64,000 nt of DNA. Source: Sympetrum striolatum. Taxonomy: Eukaryota; Arthropoda; Insecta; Odonata; Libellulidae. The notes under the pieces are model-generated. The model was not told the origin of the DNA, searched no databases, and worked only from the letters and a program-made list of their open reading frames with translations. The first letter of the stretch is position 1; each line of letters starts with the position of its first letter. A program made the translations under genes and the position numbers. Positions 1 through 11,930 of the stretch are shown here, piece by piece. The stretch is taken from positions 62,001 to 126,000 of the forward strand of contig CANPUZ010000065.1 of assembly GCA_947579665.1 (NCBI GenBank), given 5' to 3'.

Positions 1-364
1 GTAAAAGTAGAAAGTTCAACTTTTTGGCACTGGAAGACTTTCCTCACTCTGATTTCCTTCACATCTTTCAACTTATCGTCCTAATTAATTAGTTGATTAC
101 TGTGTGTATAATCAAGCACTGAGGACGTCACTTGGTGAATCTCCATCACAGGAACAGCAGGAATTTTTACTATGGACAATAAAGAATAATTTCCAAAAAC
201 ATAAAAGGAAATTAAAAATGGATCCTCACTATGTACACAGAATTTAGAGATTTAAGGATGCCAAGTTCAAGTTATCTGCTCCGTCAAATTGGGGTACTTT
301 AAGTAGAAATAAAGAAACATGTTTATGCAAAAATAAAAAAGGTTTATTAGAATAATCTTACAAC

Positions 365-755
365 ATTTGCAAAAATTATGATGTGGCCAACACATGACTT
401 TCTCCATACTTATTGTAAACAGAAGCCTATGCCGGTAATATATAGATAACTCCAAGATAATGAGTGTTACGAAAAAATGTTTCATACAAAAGTTGTAGTA
501 AAATACATTATCTATAATATTTGTAAGTAATTGTATATACCTAAATTGCATCCTGACAGAGAGATGTATGAAAGACTTCCATTTCTGGATAAACAACAAC
601 TTCCAGTTAACCATTATTCAAGAATAACTCCGCAACAATCAGTGTTACGAAAAACTGTTTCAAACAAAAGTTGTAGTAGAGTATGTATGTATTATCTATA
701 ACTTTTGTATTTGATTGTATATCCATACATTAAATTCTGATTGAGATATTTAAGA
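365..755 (+). repeat. M-family repeat copy 1 (5' part)
   Basis: Dispersed repeat beginning with GATGTGGCCAACACATGAC and TTTCTCCATA, followed by AT-rich blocks that repeat GAATAACTCC..AACAATCAGTG and GTTGTAGTA. The same order recurs near 20.8, 22.1, 26.0, 43.2 and 57.2 kb. The distal part with a CA run and the terminal TATGGAGAAAGTAAAA is missing here. Class unknown; no protein is encoded. Confidence 0.6.
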
Positions 756-780
756 ATCAAAATTTTTAATGAAATAAAAA

Positions 781-2515
781 TTAAGTGAAACATTCACAAA
801 CATAACCAGAATATTGTAATAATGTTCCGATAGTCAATTGATATTCCATGCCATGATTGATTTTTCAAGTTATCCTAGAAATATTGTGAGAGTACTTTCA
901 AAGCAAATAACAAAATGATTTTATGTTAACGCTTTTTCTGCATAAACAGCTTCGAGATATTTGCATTAATATTCTGTGAAAGTTATGGAAGCTGAAATGG
1001 ACCAATGCTAAAAACAGACTTGCATTCACTGAATCTTCCATAATATTCTCTCAAATTCAATCAATCGTCAACACTTTATGTAGAGAGGCTGTTTAGAATC
1101 AACATTAATTAGGAAAAGCAAACTTTATACTTCATATAAATCAAGATATTGTAACTTAGATCCCTATTTCGTCATTTGTGGACTTGACGTACCTCACACT
1201 ACACATGCAACCTTCGCTGATCAATGAACATAATCTTCTTAAAATAATAAAAAGCTATTTTGTGTTCGTTTCTCATCATATATGGATATATATATTTGTA
1301 TCTATGTAACCATGGATATAGCATTGTAAATAAACAAAATAAAAAGTATTGCTCAGTGTATGTGTTCGTTATTTGACTTTTTTCACCTTCAGTTTTGAGT
1401 TTTATGGAAATTTATACCAGAAGTTACAAGGGGGATCCAGTTTTTATACCAAAAATGATTATATTAATAATATTGATACTTAAATTAAATACAAATTCAA
1501 CAAATAGAAAAAAAACCTTTATATTTGTTATCCATTAATATATAATAAAACGAAATTCATAATGGGTTTCTTATATCAATTCTGGTTTAAGCTATCTAAA
1601 AATAATTATCATATATTATACTTACAAATTAATTTACAATATTTCACAGTTGCTAATTTATTTTCGAAGTGGTTTCACAAATAATTAACTTATAACATAA
1701 ATAACAACTATTAAGAAACAATTCACACATAAATAGAAATGAGACAGTATAAATATACGCATTAATTTCTCCCCAAAGAAAATAATAATTCATTATGATC
1801 ACATTTTGGTCGAAGCAAAGAGATATTTGGGGAAAATGAGTCAAAAATTAACTTTAACCAGTGCATTTCATTGATAGTAACTACCACAGGGGGAGTCTAT
1901 CGTCAGTAAAGGGAAGCCAAAAAAAACACAACCCGCAGAGCACTGGTGAGAACTTTTCACCGGCTCCCCTCTAACTACATGAATTTTTGGGGTTTTATTT
2001 TCCTCTCATACGGGACTCAGGAGCTTGTCTATCCTACGACATGGACTCAGATAGTTTAAATGAACCTTTTACTTAACGATCATGTTCGATTTTTTTCTCA
2101 AAGTCCTCTTGATTCTTTTCATCATGGAAAATAAAACATGCCTGCAATGTAAACTTCTCGGATGCCGGTGTCGGCTGCTAGAGCGTTATAAAGAACGAAT
2201 CATCTGCCAACCTCCTGCAAACTCTATGAAAACCTCGTTGATTATTATAATTTTATTTTTATGTATATTCTAATACATTAATTCATCAATACCAAGTACG
2301 GCATTAAATTCCTTAATAATCGTTTACCGTAATGAAATAAAGCTACTCTATAATACATTATAATAGCTTATCAGGGTAATTTGAGATTATCTGCTTGTGT
2401 TTGTTCTAATTCATAATTGTGGCTCAATGCAGTAAAAGTTGTCAAAATGACAAATACGAGAACTTATATACAACACAAGACCTGCAGGTGCAGCCGAGAG
2501 CACAATGAAATGTTT
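781..2515. other. AT-rich DNA, no gene recognised
   Basis: No open frame resembles a known protein and no exon with convincing splice sites was seen on either strand. Confidence 0.5.
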
Positions 2516-2846
2516 ATTAAAACCAGGGGCGGATCAAGGGGTGCGAGGGCCCACAGGCAAATAACTGGTGGAGGCCCACTCAAAGGCGGAGAAATCCAAC
2601 ATTTCCTATTTATTATAAATGGTCATGGAATTACATACAAATTCAGTATATATACATTTGATACACACGAAATTCGAAATGGCAATTACGGCTGCATTTT
2701 GTGCTATACTGGGGAAACTCTAACTTGTGTTTTTATAGATGAGAACAAATACGTATTATTAAAAGACATTCTCAAGTGGTGGAGGCTTCTAGGCTCCTCC
2801 ACTAGCTCCTCGATGCCTTGTGCCTGGATCCGACCCTGATTAAAAC
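2516..2846. mobile_element. hAT-type MITE with perfect 8-bp TSD
   Basis: The element at 2524-2838 (315 bp) starts CAGGGGCGGATC and ends GATCCGACCCTG, so the terminal inverted repeats match at 11 of 12 positions. It is flanked by identical 8-bp direct repeats ATTAAAAC at 2516-2523 and 2839-2846. CAGGG-type ends with an 8-bp duplication are the hallmark of hAT transposition. The interior codes for nothing recognisable, so it is non-autonomous. Confidence 0.88.
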
Positions 2847-3530
2847 GCTGTGGATTAATACTGACCTTCGTTCTGCTTCAGTGAGTTCAGATAACGAATG
2901 AAAGATTAAAATTAAGGAAGATACATAAATTCTAGTTCGGAACATTTTGTTGGGGCAGATGTTCTGATGCACAGCAATTGAGCATGCTGCAGGCAGAAAC
3001 GAGCCTCTGCTAATTTACCTATAAAACCTTTAGAAATGCAAAAATAACAAAATTGCTTCGTGTTTTGCATTCATCAAACTACATTTTGTGTTTCAAAACA
3101 TACGACTTACTCGATCAAACCTTAATAACTCTGTATCAAAGCCGCAAAATCACGAAAAAACAATGTATTGGTATAGGGAGATATGAAAAGTTCACCCCAG
3201 CATGGCTAAATGCGCAATCTGCCCTTTTTTTTGGCTTCACTTTTGAGTGCCAGAGGGAGATGGGATATTCTATTGCTGTGGTATACACCAACATCAACTA
3301 TATATGTATAGACGCTTCTCTGGATATACTTATATATATACGGGATCAAAATCCTGTGGCACAAATGTGATGCTAAACTAATTCACAACAATAGTACATC
3401 CATTGATTGACATTCTACTTGCTATTTGTGCACAATTTGTGATACCACTCTTTAAACATTCTTAAAGTAATGCAGTGTAATTATAAAAAGCATGCTTTTG
3501 TGAAAATAAGGAAAGCAACGTATTGCCAAA
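2847..3530. other. Intergenic DNA with a short H-family-like start
   Basis: No gene recognised. Around 3300-3345 TATAGACGCTTCTCTGGAT resembles the first bases of the H family, but the rest of that repeat is absent. Confidence 0.35.
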
Positions 3531-4238
3531 TTAACCCCTTTACAGCGCAGAGCGAGCTAGAATCGAAAAATGCTGGCCAAGAATAAGGAAATATTTTTTG
3601 AGTGTGAACTTTGAAACTTCATATTGCCATACCTCAATAAGTTCTGCATATAATATTCCCAGACAGCGTCTTATGTGAGCTCGTTTTCCTTAAATAAGAG
3701 AAAGAAATGTAGCTTAAAAGAAATGTTGCATGAAGTGAGTATTTCACCAAAAGAAGCTAATTCAGAGATCTGATGGTAGTGATGCAATAATTCAAATAAT
3801 CAACTGTGATCACTTAAAAAATCATAATTAAGCTTAAGGGTTTATTATTTAACACTGTATTGATTTTTTCTCGATGATTTTGCTCATTCGAGATTGGTTA
3901 GAGGCTGAAGAATTTTGCAAAAATCTAAACCTGGAATAATTCGTGAATTTTGGTCAATTTTGACCACCTGTAGAATTGTAATAGGGAGAAATCAGCGTAA
4001 ATAATTTGGTAGTAATAGGCAGAATTTATTCGAAATTTGCAAGTACTAAAGTCCGCACTCGAGAAAAGGATTTTTTTGCCAGGTTTTTTGGATTCTAGCT
4101 CATTGTTCTGCGTATTCAAGTCAGCTCTACATTGTCTTTATTGGTTTGATATAATTGTAATGATGTACTCTCAGATATTCAAGTTATTCGCCTCTTTCTG
4201 TGCCGTATACGAATGAAGTTTTACTCGCTGGTGGTTAA
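3531..4238. mobile_element. Possible TTAA (piggyBac-type) MITE
   Basis: TTAACCCCTTTACAGCGC at the left and CTCGCTGGTGGTTAA at the right bound 708 bp. Both ends have TTAA followed by a CC-rich terminus, as in the better TTAA elements of this window, but the terminal repeats match poorly. Confidence 0.3.
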
Positions 4239-4369
4239 GCCGTGCCGCCGCCGAAGATTAAGCAGTCAGCGTTCACGCCGTTGGCTTCATGTTCCCCCAA
4301 CGCCACCGCTGACAAAAATTATAACAGTGCCCATGTCTAGTCCAAATGATACCGGGAATAGGAAATAGG

Positions 4370-4515
4370 ACTCCATTATCCTCATCTGAAATGCATTAGG
4401 TAATGTAAATGGCCTTCTGGGATCGAACCAAGGACGATCAAGGAAATCTAAAACACGTTTATTAAATGTATCTATGATTCTATCTATTTGCCGAATTTCA
4501 AGTTTCTATATTATT
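4370..4515 (-). repeat. Fragment of H-family repeat
   Basis: One internal unit of the H family in reverse orientation. It holds GGGATCGAACCAAGGACGAT and CCGAATTTCAAGTTTCTATA, closely matching 24.29-24.40 kb. It abuts the LINE that follows. Confidence 0.6.
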
Positions 4516-4533
4516 GAAAAGGGGTTCGAGAGG

Positions 4534-6883
4534 AAATTGAAAACTTATACCTAACTCTCGGCACTGAACATGACAAAGAAGCCCACTACTACAAAGTCAT
4601 TACGGGAGATTTCAATGCTCGTGTAGGTCAGCGGGAAGCTGATGACACATACGGACTGGGCCAGAGAAATGAGCGAGGTCACCGCTTAGTAGAGTTTGCA
4701 GAATGCACCAATATGAATATAACAAATACATAATTTTAGAAAGTCCTACAAGGAAATGGACGAGGAGATGTCCCAATGGAACAAAAAATGAAATAGACTA
4801 CATATTGGTAAACAGACTACACTGTAACTAACTATGAAGTTTTGAATAACTTCAACACTGTAATTGATCACAGAATTGTTAGATGCAGAATGAATATTAA
4901 CCCCCGAATGGAACGAAAATAGTTGGTTTCTTGCAAGAAGGATGAGATAAATATAGCTAAACTATCAGATAACAAGAAGCAGTTTCAGCTGGAACTTAGA
5001 AAATAGATTCTCAACACTTCAGGAGGAAGAACTCGAAACCAAAGTAAGTGGTAAAGAAAGCTGCAGAGGAAGTAGCAAGCATGCCAAGAAAACCTAAGGA
5101 TAAGAAATTTAGTGATAGAACCCAGCAAATGATGAAACGACGGAAGGAACTGAAGAATTCAGACACTCCAAGAGATAACATCGAATATGCTGAGCTTTGC
5201 AAAGCCATCAGAGTAGAGATCAAGGAAGATGTGAGGAATTTTAATGAAAAGATTGTGCAAGAGGACATAGAAAATAACAAGAACATAAAGAGGGCTGGAG
5301 GACGCCTAGCAATTGGTAAGAAACAGATTTTAGCATTACAGAAAAGAGATGGCACAACAACATATAACAGACCAGCAATATTGAAGACTGTAGCAGAATA
5401 CTTTGGCAACCTATACAAGAAGATGGGAAACGCCGAAGAGGAAAAACAAGAGGAAAGACAAAGCTCACAAAATCTCCTCTCCATTCTCACAGAAGAGGTA
5501 ATGACAGCAATTAAGCAGATGAAGAATGGGAAAGCAGGAGGAGCAGATGGGGTGTTGGGGGAGTATCTGAAAGCTGGTGGAACAGATATGGCTAATGTTT
5601 TAGCACAATTATTCAGAAATTGTCTAAAACAAGGAACGATTCCCAAGGAATGGAACCACACAAGGATTGCCCTTCTGCACAAGAAAGGAAGCAAAGAATA
5701 TTTGAAGAACTATTGCCACATTAGCCTCCTTCCAGTTGTCTATAAAACATTCATGAGGATAATAGCGGAACGTCTTAAGATGACCCTGTCTTCAGCCCAG
5801 CCTAGAGAACAAGCGGGATTCCGGAAAGGCTTCAGCACTATGGACCACATCCACACACTACAGGAAATTATTAACAGAACGAATGAGTACGAGATGCCAC
5901 TCGTCCTTTGCTTTGTGGATTACAAACAGCCTCCAACTCGGTAAATACCTCATCCACTCTGAAAACTCTGAAGAATCAAAGAATAGATTCTGAATACATC
6001 CGTCTCTTGTGCAGTGTCAATGAGAATGCGACAGCTTCTGTAATGCTGCATGAAGAGACCGATGAATTCAGGATTGAGAAGGGAGTTCAACAAGGTGACA
6101 GTCTATCTCCCATCTTGTTCACAGTCATTTTAGAAGAAGTTTTTAAAACCCTTGATTGGGAAGAGAAGGGCTTAAGAGTAAATGGGGAGTACATCAGTCA
6201 CCTCCGTTTTGCAGATGATATAATTCTCTTTGCAGCTAACGCAGAAGATCTACAGAAGATAGAACTCAGGATAAACCTAACAAAAACATAGGTGATGTAT
6301 AATTCTTTTGCAGTGCAAGAACCAGTCAAACTTCAAGGAAAACCTATGGATGTTTGCTTGGAATACACATACCTGGGACAACTTGTAACAACAGGAGAGA
6401 AAAACAGGATTAATGAAGTGAACAGAAGAATGAAACTTGGCTGGAGCGCATTTGGTAGGAACTCACACATCCTGAAGTCAATAATGCCAATGATTTTTGA
6501 AGAGGAAGGTCTTCAACCAATGCATTTTACCTGTCCTGACCTATGGAAGTGAAACTTGGGTGTTAAATGCTGCAATAACCCAGAGACTTCCGACAACGCA
6601 AAGGAGCAAGGAGTGGTGTATGCTGGGAATTACAAGAAGAGACAGGAAACTCAACATTGGGTGAGAATGATGACTGGAGTTACTGACATCAGAGATAAGG
6701 TAAGATCACTTAAATGGAGGTGGGCCGGCCATGTTGTGAGAAGAAACGACAACCGTTGGACATCTGCAGTTCTCAACTGGATACCAAGAGATGTGAAGAG
6801 ACCAAGAAGAAGACCTGTGGACAGGTGGAACAGAGACATCATCAAGTACTTAGGTGTAACGTGGCAACGAGTAGCTCACTAAG
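4534..6883 (+). pseudogene. RTE-like LINE, endonuclease-reverse transcriptase, broken
   Basis: Non-LTR retrotransposon polyprotein in several frames. The apurinic-type endonuclease part near 4560-4900 shows GDFNARVG and a degraded SDH-like motif (VIDHRIV). The reverse transcriptase begins in a frame open from 5048 (KNGKAGGADGV, EQAGFRKGFSTMDHI, then FVDYK) and shifts frame near 5935. The next frame keeps QQGDSLSPILF and the catalytic FADD. It ends with the RTE-typical RWAGHVVRRNDNRWTSAVL and DRWNRDIIKYLG up to about 6883. Stops and frameshifts in every part mean no functional protein. The clade is assigned from remembered motifs. Confidence 0.85.
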
Positions 6884-7130
6884 AGGCGAGGACATTGTGA
6901 GATTTGTGAAGGCTCAGAGACTAGCTTGGCTGGGTCATCTGGAAAGAATGAGTGAAGAAAGGCTGCCCAAGAAATTACTACATGGAAGGATGGACGGAAA
7001 TAGAAGAAGACTGAGGAAAAGATGGATTTGGAAGAAGAGATAAAGGCTATGAGAATTGAAAGATGGTGGCAGAAAGCATAGAACAGGGGAGAATGGAGAG
7101 GCGTCTTGAGGGAGGCCCACACTGGGCTGT
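6884..7130 (+). pseudogene. LINE C-terminal fragment (second lineage)
   Basis: Directly after the previous LINE breaks off, a different LINE C-terminus starts: EDIVRFVKAQRLAWLGHLE, LPKKLLHGRMDG, then in another frame EWRGVLREAHTGL. These are common end motifs of arthropod LINE polyproteins. No upstream domain is present, so this is a 5'-truncated copy or a recombination joint. Confidence 0.75.
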
Positions 7131-7139
7131 AGTGCCAAG

Positions 7140-7480
7140 GAAGAAAAGGAATGATTATATGCTTTGTGTGCAGTGTGTTCCTGTGTGGCTGCAGGACATG
7201 GACCCTAAAGAACAAAGAGAGAAACAGAATAGAGGCGTTCCAAATGTGGGTTTGGACAAAAATGTTAAACAGAAAGTGGAAGGACAAAGAAGAAGACATA
7301 CTGAGGAGAGTAAATGAAGAGAGATTGGTAGATTTGATAATGCAAAGGAAGAAGAATTGGATAGGGTATGCAATAAGAAGGAAGTGCTCACTTAAGGATA
7401 TGCTGTAAATGGAAGTGAAGAGAGAAATTCTTTAAAGAATGAAGAACAGAGCGGAGGATAGAGAAAATTGGAGAAACAAC
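7140..7480 (+). pseudogene. LINE C-terminal fragment (third lineage)
   Basis: Frame 7151-7408 reads CRTWTLKNKERNRIEAFQMW then RRVNEERLVDLIMQRKKNW, matching the stretch after the reverse transcriptase in many LINE polyproteins. It differs from the two preceding fragments, so three unrelated LINE tails lie side by side. Confidence 0.7.
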
Positions 7481-7489
7481 ACCCAGGAC

Positions 7490-7638
7490 CTGAACAAACA
7501 GACTACCGATGATAAGTTTAACCTGCGTTCCAATATCCACACACACAATACTCGTCACTCTGAACTTATTGATATTCCTCAATGTTGACTCAGGAAGACT
7601 GAAGATAGCCTAAACTACTCCGCAACTAAATTCTTTAA
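7490..7638 (+). pseudogene. LINE-D tail, left half (split by piggyBac)
   Basis: Coding remnant with KFNL..HNTRHSELIDIP-type residues and stops. It is nearly identical to 56685-56805 and stops at TTAA, where the piggyBac element begins. The right half resumes at 11212. Confidence 0.8.
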
Positions 7639-8329
7639 CCCTTTAAGGACTGACGTTCCAATAACGGACTGCAGCTGCGTTCTCTAGGTAGCTAAACAAT
7701 GTCTCGAGTGTCATAAAATGGTCAGTAAATGTTATTTTGTGGGCTAAGAGGGTCCAAAGCTTAGTTTCATTTGAGTTTTGGCGCACTTAAGTCAAGGGAA
7801 ATATTTCTTGTGATTTTCTGAAAAACAGGGAATTTTTGAGATGGATCTTTCTGGTAACTAATTTTTATAAGTTTTACTGTTTTAAATTTAAAGTAGTCTT
7901 TTGCTTGTATAACTTTAGTATGATGCTCTTATCATCCAAAGAAATGAAATAGAGCAGAATTTGAGGTTATTTGTTGGATTTCTAACGTTGTTTATTGCTG
8001 CATTTCCATATGGGCATGTCAGACCTTCCCACTGCTACACAACTTCCTTGCCTATGGCTGTTAAGGAAAGCTGTATATTGTATACTAGAGAATATTCTGG
8101 GATATAAGACACTATTTGTGGTGGAATTAAGATACGAATTATTTTAGCTTTAAGTTGTGACAAGAAGACTATGGATATTATTATGTATTTTTATGAACTA
8201 AATCTCGGAAAATCTTAAATTATTTAGAAGAAGCGGCAACAACAAATAATAGAAAATGATTATTGTGTTAGATATTCTAATCCTTTCAAAATTAATTAGC
8301 TTCACATAAAAATTATATCATTAGAGGTG

Positions 8330-10894
8330 TTATATTTTCTGTTCAGGAAATACGTTAGTTTTCATGAGTCGACTCCACTAAAGGAGGCTCTCCGAATCCT
8401 TGCCGAAGGCGAAGAGAGTGAGGTAGATGTTAACGATTTCTTCATTTCTCCAACAGAAGAAAATGAGCTAACTGATGAAGAATCGGCTGATGAAAATGAG
8501 GAAAGATTGGTTGACAATTTCACTGGCAAGCAAATGAGGGCACAAGCCGAGATTCGGTTGGCAACCAACGAAAGAATCGGTGCTGGAGAAATCAATTGGC
8601 AAAAAATCTACGCAGAGAAAATGGATCAAGGACAGCATCAAGTGTATGGGAAGTTTTTCTGAAGCAGATTACTGTTCATACTCTAAACTTAGCTGCATCT
8701 ATTTGCTAGAGCTCTTCATCAATGACGAGCTCGTCGCATTTATAGTGGAACAAAGTGAGAATTACGCCCGATTTTTTAATTGCCCCAGTCCACAAAATAC
8801 AGCAGAGGAGATGCGAGCCGTCATTGGCATTTTGACTGTCTTTGGATACAATGTTCTTCTGGGAAAAAATTATTACTAGGACGCGAAAAAGGATTTTCAT
8901 ATTCAATTGGATAGTGGAGCGATGAGGAGGGACTGATTCATCCAAATAATGAGGTTTTTACACTTAGAGGATAATACTAAGTTAGACAGTCAAGCGATGG
9001 GTTCTACAAAGTCTGGCCTACGATGAAAAGGATTACACAGAGATGTTTGCATCATTTGGTGTCTTCCCAGCTCTTAGATTGTGGAGGAAAGATGATCAAA
9101 TACTACGGCAGACACAGCTGCAAGCGATTTAGTAGAGGTAAGCCAATAAGATTCGGTAATAAGTCTGAACTCTGACGCTGGATACTCATTAATTATGATT
9201 TCTACCATGGGAGAATTCATTCAGGAAAATAAAACATGAAGAAGCGGTTGCAAGAGCATGCTGGAGAAAATTCCTAAAAGGAATTACAGTACAGCATATT
9301 CTTTGATTATCTTTTTACAGAATATAATTATTGTTATCTATGATCATTTGAAGTAGTATGTGAAATAATATAATAGCATTAATTTATTTTACACAATGTC
9401 TATTATATATAGATGCTTCTCCGGATTCATTCATATAGATAGATAGATAGATAGATAGGATATTAATTCACAGGCTAAATCACAAGCGTCATTGACTTGA
9501 AATTTTTACGACATAGTGGCCATAACGTGAAACCGCCAGAAAAATTGTGATTTTGAACCTCAGTGTAATGGGTTCGATTCCAGAGGGCCCCAAAGTCCCG
9601 AATTTTTCCACTTAAATGCATTGCCTTGATTTTTGGGAATAAAAAAAAAATACTTCCTAGATAGGTGGAGAACTAAAACTCAAGACACCGATTGATATGG
9701 TAAGGATCTATCGATAACATTAATGACTTTTACAGTAAATGTCCTGGGTTCGATGATAGGATGATGCAAAAATCTACCGTTTAAAATACATTGAGGTAGT
9801 TTTTCATTATTTTTTTTGATGCACTTAACGAAATGATAGGAAGTTCGTGCTAGGCTAGAAGATGTATGGTAAGAATTAGTTTAAGAAAATAAATAGATAA
9901 GACCGTACTGTTCGTGGGTTCGATGCCAGAGCACATTAACATTTCTCTCATAAGGAATATCAGGGAAAAGTAGGACGTCGTTTGAGGCAGTTGCAGCCAA
10001 TATTTCTGCTTGAGTTTCCACACATAGTTAGAGACGGTGATCTTCTGTTGTTCTGCATAGTAATTATCAACAGTAAGACATGGGTTCAATGCTGGACGGA
10101 GAAATTGCAGCTAATTTTAAGAATATTTTCAGTACTTTTTCTACTTTTGAGGACCCTCACGATATGATGTCGACTTTAAATTTGTGTTATCAAGATGGTT
10201 GCAGAATAATTTATACGAAAGACTTTATTGTCACATTTGAAAAGATGTGGCTACAATGGAACTGGGCGGATCAGAAAGAACCGGATTCCGAAAGATTGTC
10301 CGCTACCACCAAAAAATGATCTAAAAAAGGAGGAGAGTGGAAAGAGCATCACAGCTATTACTACATGCGAAGGAATAGGAATTTCTAAATGGCTGGACAA
10401 TTTGGTAATTGTGGCAGCTTCAACAGCATATGGAGTTACGCTGTTGATGAAAGTTAAAAGATATTGTAGGAAACAAAAGAAAATTATTCAGCTTCCATAA
10501 CCCTGCGTCATATCCAAGTATAATAAGCATATGGGTGGAAAAGACCAAATTCATGAACACGTAAATTCACTGCATATTGGTAAGATGTGATTTATATAAA
10601 TTATTTACAACTCAGAGAATCGAATAATAATATTAAAGGGAATCCTCAGATCCAAGGACAAAATTAGAGTTTAGACGGGAGATTGCTGTGGTGTACTTTA
10701 TTCAGAACAAGACGGAATAAAAACCATCCGGTGGACGACTCAGCAAGGCTTCCACGTCAAAAACTGGCTCCACGAAAGAGTTGCATTTAATCGGTGACAT
10801 ACCGCAAAACAAGGGAAAATGCTGCGCATATGAAGAGTGCGAGAGTTGTGGGAGAACAATGCGTAACAAGTGCGATGTTGAGTTCTGTGTATGA
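8330..10894 (+). pseudogene. piggyBac transposase, degenerate
   Basis: Remains of a DDE piggyBac transposase read through several frames. The acidic N-terminus is in 8327-8662. The core starts with LLELFINDELVAFIVEQSE and EEMRAVIGILTVFGYN in 8580-8879, then MRFLHLEDNTKLD near 8945-8985. After an H-family insertion (about 9399-10217) it resumes with GRIRKNRIPKDCPLPPK, VKRYCRKQKKIIQLP and YNKHMGGKD. The C-terminal cysteine-rich zinc domain is visible at about 10810-10894 (CCAYEECESCGRTMRNKC, EFCV, stop). Domain order matches complete piggyBac transposases; many stops and the insertion make it dead. Confidence 0.88.
9399..10217 (+). mobile_element. H-family Helitron-like repeat, copy H1 (4 units)
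   Basis: Starts TCTATTATATATAGATGC, then a GATA run and four T-arm-like motifs starting at 9571, 9747, 9917 and 10083 (spacing 176, 170, 166). The 3' end is diverged. It is inserted in the piggyBac transposase and is therefore younger than it. The left flanking base is G, unlike the A of the other copies. Confidence 0.75.
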
Positions 10895-11211
10895 TATTTA
10901 ACAAAGTACTTAACAAAATAATTATAAAATAAAAACGTATATCTTCCAAGAAAAACAATTTCATACAATATTGTTCTCAAATAAATAAGATTTTTTGAAA
11001 TAAAATGCCTTTTTTAAATTTCATCATGGCGCGCGTAATAGTAGAAGTGGGAAGGACTGACGAGCCCATTTGGGAACGGGCATTTGCAACGAACCTATCA
11101 TTGTTAACTATTTTAAAACAATTTTCTCTTGTTAATTTAGGTCATCTGAATACCAAAAAAACAAAAAATTAGGGTAATTTTTAAGAAAAGATAATTCCCT
11201 TCCTTGGAGGG

Positions 11212-11410
11212 TTAATAGCTTCCCTCAAGAGTAAGAAATACTTTCGAAACCTTCAAGAATGCATTTCATGACTGCATTCTACTAAATCTACTCTACTCCA
11301 TTGACGAATATTTAAATATGAATATCAGCATCGTTTAACTCTTTAGCCAATGTAAATAACATTATGTTCTCTCTAATTTAATATACTGTATAATTTTGTT
11401 CACAAAATTG
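11212..11410 (+). pseudogene. LINE-D tail, right half
   Basis: Continues the LINE interrupted at 7638: residues like LPSRV..ENFQ and NPFYSIDEFLN, then the 3' untranslated stretch TATGTTCTCTCTAATTTA, matching 56806-56990. Confidence 0.8.
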
Positions 11411-11930
11411 CAAAATATGACAAAAATAAGTTATGTAAAATCACAAACTAATTTAAACGAGTGAAAAACAAAGGCTTTTAATCAGTTAGAAACTCTTCCT
11501 TCACATAAATATACTTCCATCTTAAAATGTTACCATCAAAATATCCTTAAATTCTAAATAGAATACTAATAGACGATACTACAATTACAGCATAAACAAA
11601 TTAACAGTCATAATCACCGTTGATGCATTACCGGAAATACAACATTGTTTTCGAGATGAAATCATGATATGTGAAATTATTCCTCACATATTATCAGATG
11701 CACAAACAATTATAATCCACAATGGCATTATAACTGAACTTATAAAAAAACTAACTTGAATTGCATATAATGACGACAATTTGATCAACACGAGAAACTA
11801 TTAGCTAAGACCTCATGTCTACAGATGTCATAATAATTGCAAATAATCTGCAGAAAACACATACATCATTCAAACACCTTAAATATTAACTAAAAAGCAA
11901 ACTGAGCTTCTCTAAATTGCATCCTAATCA
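11411..11930. other. AT-rich stretch downstream of the E2F relic
   Basis: No complete gene. On the minus strand a canonical acceptor TTTTCTGCAG at 11848-11857 precedes a short open piece with YYDICR, which could be a later E2F exon, but the similarity is too weak to call. Confidence 0.3.

Larger units (their letters stand above)
7635..11215 (+). mobile_element. piggyBac transposon inserted at TTAA
   Basis: TTAA at 7635-7638 and 11212-11215 bound the element. Left end is CCCTTTAAGGACTGACG; right end read inward is CCCTCCAAGGAAGGG, an imperfect terminal repeat (CCCTYYAAGGA). Flanking LINE sequence is interrupted exactly at TTAA, and an uninterrupted copy at 56802-56805 shows the empty site. 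The interior holds a decayed piggyBac transposase. The first 690 bp (to about 8325) carry no recognisable gene. Confidence 0.9.

Noticed and set aside
1850..1962. CCAGTGC / GCACTGG inverted pair as a small transposon
   Set aside because: Seven-base match only and no flanking duplication.
5011..5694. 227-codon minus-strand open frame
   Set aside because: Antisense shadow of the LINE reverse transcriptase on the plus strand.
6850..7299. 149-codon minus-strand open frame
   Set aside because: Antisense of LINE C-terminal fragments; Ser/Phe/Leu-rich as expected for the reverse of purine-rich coding DNA.
11790..11847. Possible later E2F exon (YYDICR after TTTTCTGCAG)
   Set aside because: Only about five residues fit and the spacing to the previous block is too short.
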